A stretch of 64,000 nt of DNA from an uncultured Treponema sp. GTDB lineage: Bacteria; Spirochaetota; Spirochaetia; Treponematales; Treponemataceae. A program made the translations under genes and the position numbers. The DNA lies in assembly GCA_946615905.1 (NCBI GenBank), contig CAMOIE010000003.1, positions 122,382 to 186,381 on the forward strand. Reading direction: 5' to 3'. The notes beneath the pieces are model-generated. The model saw only the letters and a list, made by a program, of their open reading frames with translations. It was not told the DNA's origin and did no database searches. Shown in pieces: positions 1 through 8,134 of this stretch; the stretch's first letter is position 1, and every line of letters starts with the position of its first letter.

Positions 1-3000
1 TCCTCCTCAATGACGGAAGATAACGCAGACGGCAGGTCGGAGACAAAGGCCGGAAGCGTTCTTGACTATGGAGGAAGGCTTTGTGTAGGGAATTTCATCT
101 CCACATCAGGAGACTGTATCAAGGCAAAAAAATCATGGTACGTAAAGGATTTGCCCGTCACCGTCTCTGGAGAAATAGGAGACCCGGAGATTCTTGTCTC
201 ATACTCAGACGACCATGCCGACTACACCGTGACTCTGGCAGACTTCTCCTCAAGAACGGAATCTGTCCTTGAGGAAGAGCTTCTTTCTTATTTCAAGAAA
301 AACCTTGTCAGCGCATATCCTGAATTGAACTGGAAACTGTATGCGGAGCCTGCCTCATATTTTGAGACGATAGAAAATGCCGGCATCCTGCTTACGGAGG
401 AGGAGCGCGACAATATCAGGGACTTGGTGTTTGATGAAATCATAACCTCCGTGAAAAATCCAGACGGAACAGTAACAAAAAAGTCGTCATGGAGGCAAAA
501 AAAATCAGCAAGCCTTGATTCTGACAGCATACTTGAAGTCCTGTGCACTCTGGCAAATGGCAGCCTGTTTGAGAAATTTCTGGCAGAGAAATTCAATTTC
601 TACGAGCCGGACGGCAGCGGAACTTATTCCCTCAAAGCCTTCTGGAAGAATAAGCTGGACAGCGAAGCGTTCGCCAGAATGCTGAGGTCTGGAAGCAATC
701 AGGAGGACATGCCAGCGACATGGAATTCCTACCTGACGCTGAATTCAAGCCTTGAGAAGTTTCTGGCAGAATACAAAATCGGACGCTACAAGTCAGTCGA
801 GCGTTCCATTATCTACAAGGACGTGGAGTACGAAGTCAACGGAGACGGATGCTATGAGCTGACAGTCCTTGACCCAAACGGCTTTTTAAGGAAGTCCGTG
901 CAGTCTTATCCTGTGGCTGACTTGAGCAAGAAATGGACTTGGAACAGCTCGGACTTTTCCACAGAAAACAAGGTAAGGAGCGTCGCGTATTCATATAACG
1001 GTGGCAAATTCTCAGTTCTTGAAGACGGTCTGTCAAGCTCAGAAAATATAAGCGGAAACCTCTACTGCTCCGTCTCAGGTACGGATCTGCTTTATGGAGG
1101 CGTAAACCAATGGTATTATGGAATATGGGTAGGAAAACCTTCTGAATTCACAATTCCGTCCGTAAGCAGAAATTCCTCATACACCAGCTACTCGGCTGCT
1201 GAAGCTGCCAACAAGAGCAAGGTTGAGGCCTTGGACGATTCTGCCAGCAGAAGTTCCGCGACAAAGGATAGCGAGAAAATCTCATATTATGCGCCAAGCA
1301 TTCCCATGTCAGACTGCTATCAGAACGCCGTGGAGAAGGAGACTGGCATCTCCCTGACTGACGGTGGTTCCATACTGGCAGGCTCGATAGACATGAATGT
1401 GTCGACCTCATCCTCATGGACAGCCGACGGGCAGCGTGAGGTAAAGACCAGCATAGACTATGATGCCCCGTTCATCACGGGAGACCTGATTCATCCTGCC
1501 AGAATGGGAGGAAATTCATTCTATGAGATTACGGCAGTAAAAACGCCCGCATCATCATTCGTAATGACCTCATTGCAGGAAAGCGAAAGCTCGTCAACGG
1601 ACATCTCAAGGTCGGCATCAGTCGGAGCGGAGGCAAAAATCAGCTCCGAGATTGAGCAGTCAAAGGTACTCGAAAAATTAGAGTCATTGAGCAAGAGCAT
1701 CGAAAGCAATGGCGGTACGACCAGCTCTCGTGATACTGCCCTGGGTGTCAATATGGGGGCAAGCAAAGGCACCAACAAAGGCAGCTCCGACGAGACTCTG
1801 CGCGTTCAAGACTTCAACGGCGACGGCATACCGGACATAATAAGGAAAGACGGCAGCGGACTTTCTGTCCTAGAGGGAAGCCTTTACGGCAATGAGATAT
1901 CATACGGAAAAAGTCCTGTCATAGTCGCCGGGGTAGAGCTTGGCGTACACAATAATTCGTCGACAGTTGCAGGCGCAAGCCTTGGGGCGGAGGGCAGCTT
2001 GGCGAACTCTTACAAGGCCAACGGAAGGCTGTTATATTCAGAGCCGGTAGGTCTTGGAGTCTCGACCTCCGCAGACAGAAGCGAATCAAAGGGAGAGTCA
2101 AGCCAGAGCACGGGTCTTGCCGACCTGAACGGCGACGGTCTTATGGACTTCAGCAGCGACGGAACTGTATTTCTTTGCGCTGGAAACTCATTTGTCGGCG
2201 AAAAGTTCGGCGGCATAGGAATGATGAGCGAAAGCGAAAGCCTTTCTGAGTCTTTCGGACTCTCGATTGGGCTCTCAAAGTCTCATTCCGAAGACCTCGC
2301 TTGTACGGTCTCCCCATCGTCAGGACTGACATATTCGGCGAACTCCTCATCATGCAACGTCATGCTGCTTGACTTGAACGGTGACGGACTTGCCGACAAA
2401 GTTTTCAAAATTAAGGACGGCACAAGCTCCAAATTCTATGTGGATTATAATGACGGTGACGGCTTCATCTCCAATACGGCCTTCAGAATTCCGGACTGGA
2501 ACATCAGCAACAGCGATAAGAGAGAATACAGAGAAAAACTTGACGGGGAGCTGGAGAAAAACATTTTCAGCGGAGTTCCGCTTGTAGGGTCAAAAATCTC
2601 CGCAGCCATAAGCAGCCTGTCCAAGAATCCTTATGGCGACCATCTTGACCTATATGCGAACAGCCTGGACTTCTCATCAGGAGTAAGTGTTTCGGGCAAC
2701 GTGAGGATTGCAGGCTCCTTTACCTTCTCAATTCCGATTCCGATTGTCTGGCTTTCTGTCAATGTCACGGCCTCCACGAACTCTGGTCTGAACGTCGGAG
2801 CTTCGACAAACGGAGCCAGCGTAAAAATGATTGACATTGACGGTGACGGCCTGCCCGATCAGGTACTCCGCATACCGGGAAAGTCACTGAGCTACAAGAA
2901 AAACCTGCTAGGCGGAGTCGGACTTCTGAATACAGTCCGCAGCTCGCTTGGAGGAAAATGGAAGATTGACTATTCTCTGGAGCACAGCACTGTAGACATG

Positions 3001-6000
3001 CCGCAGTCACGCTGGGTAATGTCAAAAGTGACAGTTTTAGACGGCTGCGGAGAGGCGGGGCTTGAGACCGTGGCTCACGGGGAGCATAAAGTCGTCACAA
3101 GCTTTGAATATGAGGGCGGAATGTACAGCCGGGAGGAAAAGGATTTCTTCGGATTCGCAAAGGTAGTCACCCGCTTCTGTGACAGCACCGACGAGCCGAA
3201 CAAATACGGATACTCCGTAGCTACATATAAAAACAGTGAATACTACCTCAAGGGAATGGAGGCAGGCATGGTTTTCTACGATGAGAACGGAGTGATGCTC
3301 TCAAAGTCATCCACAGTCTATGACGTGCAGCCGTATGCCCGTCCGCTTGAGGAAGTTTCGGCAAGCTACGATACTGACGGAAATTCGATGTCCTCCGGGA
3401 CAAAGTACGTCTACGGCGACCCGTGGGGCAACGTAACGCGGGTAGTGCAGCTGAGAAACGGGGTGGCCTATGTCTCCGCCGACATAAATTACTGGAATTC
3501 CACAAGCCTATACCTTCATGCCCATCCGTCACGGATAGCCGTCTATGACGCGGCAAGCGGCAAGTTGCTCAGAAAGAGGGAAGGCTCCTACAACGAATTC
3601 GGAAGCCTTGATAGCGTGAGCCAGTATTACGGGGCTTCAAAATGTCTGACGACAGGCCTTGCCTATGACGGCTACGGGAACCTTCGTGCCGTGACCAATC
3701 CTGCCGGAGTCAGGACGGAATATACCTATGACCTGGAAAACAGGCAGTACATTGTTGGAATCGCCTTGAGGGGCTCGGCGACCTCCGATTCCTATAAGTC
3801 AAAAATCAGCTATGATTATGCGCATGGCCTCAAGAAAGAGGAGGAGGACATTAACGGAAACCGCATGACATACGAATATGACGACTTGCAGCGTCTCGTA
3901 AAGGTATTCAGTCCGTATGACGGAGCGGACATGGCGGCGGTAGAATATGAATACCACACTTTTGACAATCTTTCCTCTGACGAGACGGGGCACGGCCTGT
4001 GGTATGTGATGACAAGGAACAAGATTTCATTTGACCCGGACAACGACAAGGTGATGACGACCGTGGCCGTAATTGACGGAAGCGGGCGTGCCGTCCTTAC
4101 TGCCAAGCGCGGCGTTTTCTACGATGACGGAACAAAGAGAGCCGGATGGAACGTAAGCGGCTGCGTGGAATATGACGGCAAGGCTCGCCCTGTCAGAGAA
4201 TACATGAACCGATTTGTCGAGGGAGAGGACGTGTCGTCACTCCTTGCGGAACTCTCAAGCGAGGGAGCGACATATTATACAGAGAAGACCTATGATTCAC
4301 TTGACCGCGTGACTAGAATTGACCTGCCGGACGGCTCCTGTACGGAGACCTGGTACAGTATTTCTGACGGGCATAGCATAGTTACGGCGACCGACGAGAA
4401 CCGTAACACAAGCCGCCGCTACTCTGATCCAGTCGGAAATGTCCTCAGAACAGAAAGATGCGACTCCGATGGAAACGTGCTTACGTCCGCGACATACGAA
4501 TACAACGCGATGGGGGAGATGACAGCGGCCTTTGACTCCCAGAAAAATGCGATAAGCTCCGTATATGACCTCATGGGTCGCCGCACGGAGCTTTCAAGCA
4601 TCGACGGGGGAAGACAGGTCTGGGCTTACAATTCTCTCGGACAGCTTTCATGGAAGACAAACAGCGCACTGCTCGCGGCGGAGAAGGGCAATATCTCATA
4701 CGAATACGACTCATTCGGACGGATGGTGAGAATCGACAATCCGATAAGCAAGGACGTAGAGATTGAGTATGGAAAGCCCGGTGCAGAAGGAAATGCCGCT
4801 GGAAAGATTGTCAGGCGTACAGACGGAACCGGTACGGTAGAATATGAATACGGCCTTCTGGGCGAGATGACAGTGGAGGGCAGGACGATTAGGCACGGAC
4901 TCTATGAGTCTACGGCTCTTACGCTCTATCAGTCAGACTATCTTGGCCGCATGGAGTATATTGTATATCCCGACGGGGAGACCGTAAGCTACGGATATGA
5001 CGATGGTGGGAACGTATGCTCCGTCACCGGAACAAAGGACGGCTACGCGGACGTTGAGTACGTCAGGGACATAGGCTATGATGAGTACGGACAGAGGGTC
5101 TATATAGCATACGGAAACGGGGTCACGACAAACTACACCTATGACGAGAGGCGGCGCTGGCTCAAGAACCTTGTCACTGAGAGCGAGAGCGACGGCCAGG
5201 TTCAGAACATAGCGTACAGCTTTGACCGTGTTGGAAACGTCCTCGGATACTCCAACTCCGGCAACAAGGAGTACGAGACAGTCCAGAGCTACAAGTATGA
5301 CAGCCTCTACCAACTTGTGGAGGCCGAGGGCACGAGCAGCCATATAAAATCCACTGCGGACAGACCCGCCTTTACGGCGACCTACAGGCAGATTTTCTCT
5401 TTCAGTACGGACGGCCTTTGCAACATGACCGCAAAGAGCAGCAGCCAGAACGAGACGTATGAGGACGACCTTAACTACAGCCTCGACTATGAGTATGAGG
5501 CTGGCTTTGTCCACCGCCTTGCCCGTGCTGGTGACAGGTACTACAAGTATGACGCTAGCGGAAACCTTGTCCGTGAGCAGGAGCGTAGCTTTGACGAGAC
5601 GGAGGGCAGCGAGGATGTGACGTACCGCAAGGTCAGCACCGAGGACGGCGGCAGAAATGTCTCCTCCGTTGACTATGCATGGGCGGCATCAAACGACACA
5701 AAGAACGCCTCTGTAAAGGACATGTACTATTGGCGCGAGTTCACATGGAACGAGGACAACATGCTGATACAGACGAGGGACAATGACTACATAACCACAT
5801 ACCTCTACGGGCAGGACAACCAGAGGGCGGTAAAGTCAAGCGCGCAGAGCGAGACGTTCTACTTCAACAAGTTCTTCACGCACCGCTTTGACGACAGCGA
5901 CAACTGGGCAGCCGGCAGGATGAGCAAGCACATCTACCTAGGCAGCGACAGGATTGTTACCAAGGTCAGCATGCTGACAAGGCTTGACTATGAGGCGGAC

Positions 6001-7050
6001 GACACAGAGGCGGAGGCCAGCCACACCTACTACTACCACTCGGACCATCTGGGGAGCGCCCAGACGATAACAAACTGTGACGGAGACCTCTACGAGCGTC
6101 TTGAGTACACGCCATACGGAGAAGTGTGGCTGGACGAGGGCGGCGACTATGTTAGGACGGAGGACACGTTCTCAACCCCATACCGCTTTACAGGCAAGGA
6201 GCGGGACGAGGAGACCGGCCTGTATTATTACGGAGCAAGATATCTGGACTCAAAATACTCAAGGTGGATTAGTACTGACCCGGCTTTGGGCGAGTATATA
6301 CCACAGGCTCCAGTTTCTGACGAAGCTAAGAAGCATAACCAGAACCTGCCTGGTATGGGTGGTGTGTTTAATCACATCAACGGTAATCTGTATCACTACG
6401 CAGGAAACAATCCTATACGCTATATAGACCCAGACGGCAGGGAGCTATGGGGCTGGCTGAGGGGAACTAAAGTCGGTTGGAATGACAACGCACCTCAAAC
6501 ACGTGCAGGATATTATAATTGGATGGACACGGCATCCATAGCCCTTTTTGATATAGACCATGCTGAATTGGAAATGGGCGATTACACTATTCGATTTTGG
6601 AAAGGTGATTATGGCTCTACAGCAAGAGTTGTTACCCAATTTACCATATTTTCCCCCTTTATTGGAATGGCAGGTGGTGAGGTCGGTCTTTACAATAATG
6701 ACGGCAAAGGTCTTGGCTTTGGAAACGATGGCGGCTCTTTGATGTCTTCTTCAGACCTTGACAAACTTGGTATTACAAATGTCTGGCTGAATATAAAAAA
6801 TCAGAACGGTAAAGACATAGCCTCAGTGGACGGAAAACGGGCATGGTCAAATGTCTACAGTCTTTTTAACCATTCAAAGAAATCTGATATCTATACGGAA
6901 ACAACATTTGCCTTTGGTACACGCAAGCAAGCCTCGGCATTTGCAAAGGAATTTATCGAAAATAAAGCAAATACAAAATATGACAGCGAATTAAAGGTTC
7001 GGATATTTGAAAAATACGTTACAATCACATGGGGAAAAAATGATGAGTAA
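1..7050 (+). CDS. Giant RHS/YD-repeat polymorphic toxin with SpvB/FG-GAP and TcdB-middle-like N-terminal part; 5' end lies outside the window
   Basis: Frame is open to base 1 (tcc tcc tca before the ATG at 10). FG-GAP-like motifs (DFNGDGIPDI, DLNGDGLMDF, DLNGDGLADK, DIDGDGLPDQ), many YD repeats, and RHS core hallmark YYYHSDHLGSAQTITN...YTPYGEVW...PYRFTGKERDEETGLYYYGARYLDSKYSRWISTDPAL, then a variable C-terminal tip. Confidence 0.92.
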   Translation, partial: SSSMTEDNADGRSETKAGSVLDYGGRLCVGNFISTSGDCIKAKKSWYVKDLPVTVSGEIGDPEILVSYSDDHADYTVTLADFSSRTESVLEEELLSYFKKNLVSAYPELNWKLYAEPASYFETIENAGILLTEEERDNIRDLVFDEIITSVKNPDGTVTKKSSWRQKKSASLDSDSILEVLCTLANGSLFEKFLAEKFNFYEPDGSGTYSLKAFWKNKLDSEAFARMLRSGSNQEDMPATWNSYLTLNSSLEKFLAEYKIGRYKSVERSIIYKDVEYEVNGDGCYELTVLDPNGFLRKSVQSYPVADLSKKWTWNSSDFSTENKVRSVAYSYNGGKFSVLEDGLSSSENISGNLYCSVSGTDLLYGGVNQWYYGIWVGKPSEFTIPSVSRNSSYTSYSAAEAANKSKVEALDDSASRSSATKDSEKISYYAPSIPMSDCYQNAVEKETGISLTDGGSILAGSIDMNVSTSSSWTADGQREVKTSIDYDAPFITGDLIHPARMGGNSFYEITAVKTPASSFVMTSLQESESSSTDISRSASVGAEAKISSEIEQSKVLEKLESLSKSIESNGGTTSSRDTALGVNMGASKGTNKGSSDETLRVQDFNGDGIPDIIRKDGSGLSVLEGSLYGNEISYGKSPVIVAGVELGVHNNSSTVAGASLGAEGSLANSYKANGRLLYSEPVGLGVSTSADRSESKGESSQSTGLADLNGDGLMDFSSDGTVFLCAGNSFVGEKFGGIGMMSESESLSESFGLSIGLSKSHSEDLACTVSPSSGLTYSANSSSCNVMLLDLNGDGLADKVFKIKDGTSSKFYVDYNDGDGFISNTAFRIPDWNISNSDKREYREKLDGELEKNIFSGVPLVGSKISAAISSLSKNPYGDHLDLYANSLDFSSGVSVSGNVRIAGSFTFSIPIPIVWLSVNVTASTNSGLNVGASTNGASVKMIDIDGDGLPDQVLRIPGKSLSYKKNLLGGVGLLNTVRSSLGGKWKIDYSLEHSTVDMPQSRWVMSKVTVLDGCGEAGLETVAHGEHKVVTSFEYEGGMYSREEKDFFGFAKVVTRFCDSTDEPNKYGYSVATYKNSEYYLKGMEAGMVFYDENGVMLSKSSTVYDVQPYARPLEEVSASYDTDGNSMSSGTKYVYGDPWGNVTRVVQLRNGVAYVSADINYWNSTSLYLHAHPSRIAVYDAASGKLLRKREGSYNEFGSLDSVSQYYGASKCLTTGLAYDGYGNLRAVTNPAGVRTEYTYDLENRQYIVGIALRGSATSDSYKSKISYDYAHGLKKEEEDINGNRMTYEYDDLQRLVKVFSPYDGADMAAVEYEYHTFDNLSSDETGHGLWYVMTRNKISFDPDNDKVMTTVAVIDGSGRAVLTAKRGVFYDDGTKRAGWNVSGCVEYDGKARPVREYMNRFVEGEDVSSLLAELSSEGATYYTEKTYDSLDRVTRIDLPDGSCTETWYSISDGHSIVTATDENRNTSRRYSDPVGNVLRTERCDSDGNVLTSATYEYNAMGEMTAAFDSQKNAISSVYDLMGRRTELSSIDGGRQVWAYNSLGQLSWKTNSALLAAEKGNISYEYDSFGRMVRIDNPISKDVEIEYGKPGAEGNAAGKIVRRTDGTGTVEYEYGLLGEMTVEGRTIRHGLYESTALTLYQSDYLGRMEYIVYPDGETVSYGYDDGGNVCSVTGTKDGYADVEYVRDIGYDEYGQRVYIAYGNGVTTNYTYDERRRWLKNLVTESESDGQVQNIAYSFDRVGNVLGYSNSGNKEYETVQSYKYDSLYQLVEAEGTSSHIKSTADRPAFTATYRQIFSFSTDGLCNMTAKSSSQNETYEDDLNYSLDYEYEAGFVHRLARAGDRYYKYDASGNLVREQERSFDETEGSEDVTYRKVSTEDGGRNVSSVDYAWAASNDTKNASVKDMYYWREFTWNEDNMLIQTRDNDYITTYLYGQDNQRAVKSSAQSETFYFNKFFTHRFDDSDNWAAGRMSKHIYLGSDRIVTKVSMLTRLDYEADDTEAEASHTYYYHSDHLGSAQTITNCDGDLYERLEYTPYGEVWLDEGGDYVRTEDTFSTPYRFTGKERDEETGLYYYGARYLDSKYSRWISTDPALGEYIPQAPVSDEAKKHNQNLPGMGGVFNHINGNLYHYAGNNPIRYIDPDGRELWGWLRGTKVGWNDNAPQTRAGYYNWMDTASIALFDIDHAELEMGDYTIRFWKGDYGSTARVVTQFTIFSPFIGMAGGEVGLYNNDGKGLGFGNDGGSLMSSSDLDKLGITNVWLNIKNQNGKDIASVDGKRAWSNVYSLFNHSKKSDIYTETTFAFGTRKQASAFAKEFIENKANTKYDSELKVRIFEKYVTITWGKNDE
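4750..6275 (+). repeat. Copy 1 of a 1,526-bp direct repeat (RHS core)
   Basis: Same sequence at offset +3405. Divergence at 4749 (c vs a at 8154) and 6276 (t vs c at 9681). Identical long antisense ORFs (4933-5514 and 8338-8919) support near-perfect identity. Confidence 0.9.
6430..7050 (+). other. Variable C-terminal tip domain 1 of the RHS protein (DUF4474-like by recall)
   Basis: Begins after the conserved NPIRYIDPDGRE junction. Contains IRFWKGDYG...GGEVGLY. Sequence becomes visibly more AT-rich than the RHS core. Confidence 0.55.
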
Positions 7051-7912
7051 ATCTATAATACGAAATCTAATCATAATAATGATAATAATAGTTGCCTTAT
7101 GTTCCACAGTTTTTACGCTGAAAAAAATAATCAACATATTTGCAGGGAGAATTATGACAGCTTCATTAAGCCAGACAAGAAGCACTTTATACGGAGATGT
7201 TCCAAAAGAAAAGAGAATGCTTGTTGGCTTTGGGCAAAGAATTGCACACGAAATATCATTCGGGTCAAAAGAGGGGGACGATACAGTTCAGGACTATCTT
7301 GATGCGGGTTGTGACCCTAATTTTTGTTTGATGCTTGCTGAAGGTTGGGACTGCCGAAATCCATTGATGTTATTCAATGTAGCTGCAATGTATTTTACTT
7401 ATGATATTGAGAACCCTACTTATCCAGATGTTGCCGTATTTAATGAACTTATAAATGCAGGTGCTGATATAGACAAGTACCCGTACGCATGGGCATCCGT
7501 ATACTGTCATGGTAATAGAATTAGAGATTTATCAAAAGAGCTTTACGAATCAGGTTTAATAACACAATCAGAAATGCAAATCAGAATGCAAAGTGACATA
7601 AAAGATTGCAATCGCGTTCTAAAACTTTTCCTTGACGCTGGAGCAGACGTAAACAGAAAAGGCTCTCCTATTCCATTTGATTTTGAAAAGTCCAAGCGAA
7701 TGACAGAAGATGAGGTTCAGAGTTATTTCAATTCCCCAGAAGCGACCACGCCTCTTTGCGAGGCGATAAAAAAAGGAAGTGCTTGGGAAACACAGGTGGA
7801 CTTATTGTTGCAGTATGGCGCACGAGTTGATGAAAATTGCCTTGAAGCTGCGAAACTCAGCGGGGATGAAAAAATGATAAAGAAAGTGGAAGCGTTGCTT
7901 AGTGGGGCATGA
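7040..7912 (+). CDS. Candidate membrane-anchored ankyrin-repeat immunity protein
   Basis: ATGATGAGTAA: start overlaps the toxin stop. N-terminal TM segment (NLIIIMIIIVALCSTVF), then ankyrin-like units (LINAGADIDK, LFLDAGADVNRKG, TPLCEAIKKG, LLLQYGARVDE). Confidence 0.65.
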   Translation: MMSKSIIRNLIIIMIIIVALCSTVFTLKKIINIFAGRIMTASLSQTRSTLYGDVPKEKRMLVGFGQRIAHEISFGSKEGDDTVQDYLDAGCDPNFCLMLAEGWDCRNPLMLFNVAAMYFTYDIENPTYPDVAVFNELINAGADIDKYPYAWASVYCHGNRIRDLSKELYESGLITQSEMQIRMQSDIKDCNRVLKLFLDAGADVNRKGSPIPFDFEKSKRMTEDEVQSYFNSPEATTPLCEAIKKGSAWETQVDLLLQYGARVDENCLEAAKLSGDEKMIKKVEALLSGA

Positions 7913-7930
7913 AATTAGGAAATGCGTGAA

Positions 7931-8134
7931 ATGAAAAAAATTATTTTCTTTCTATTAAAGCACATTATTATATTTGCGTATGGATGCTTATTGCTTTTTA
8001 TTCTTGACCGTTATCCAGAAGTTAAAATATGGTTGAATAAAAACTCTGTTACTTTTGCTATAAAAGTAATTTTCTTATTGATTATTCCTATTGGCTTATT
8101 TTTGCATATTTGGAATAATTATGTAGAAAAATAG
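7931..8134 (+). CDS. Small two-TM membrane protein of unknown function in the toxin locus
   Basis: MKKIIFFLLKHIIIFAYGCLLLFILDRYP...; stop overlaps the GTG start of the following ORF (TAGTG). Confidence 0.5.
   Translation: MKKIIFFLLKHIIIFAYGCLLLFILDRYPEVKIWLNKNSVTFAIKVIFLLIIPIGLFLHIWNNYVEK

Noticed and set aside
4933-5514. 193-aa antisense ORF (also identical at 8338-8919)
   Set aside because: It lies wholly antisense to the RHS core and is duplicated only because the core is duplicated; composition reflects codon bias of the sense strand.
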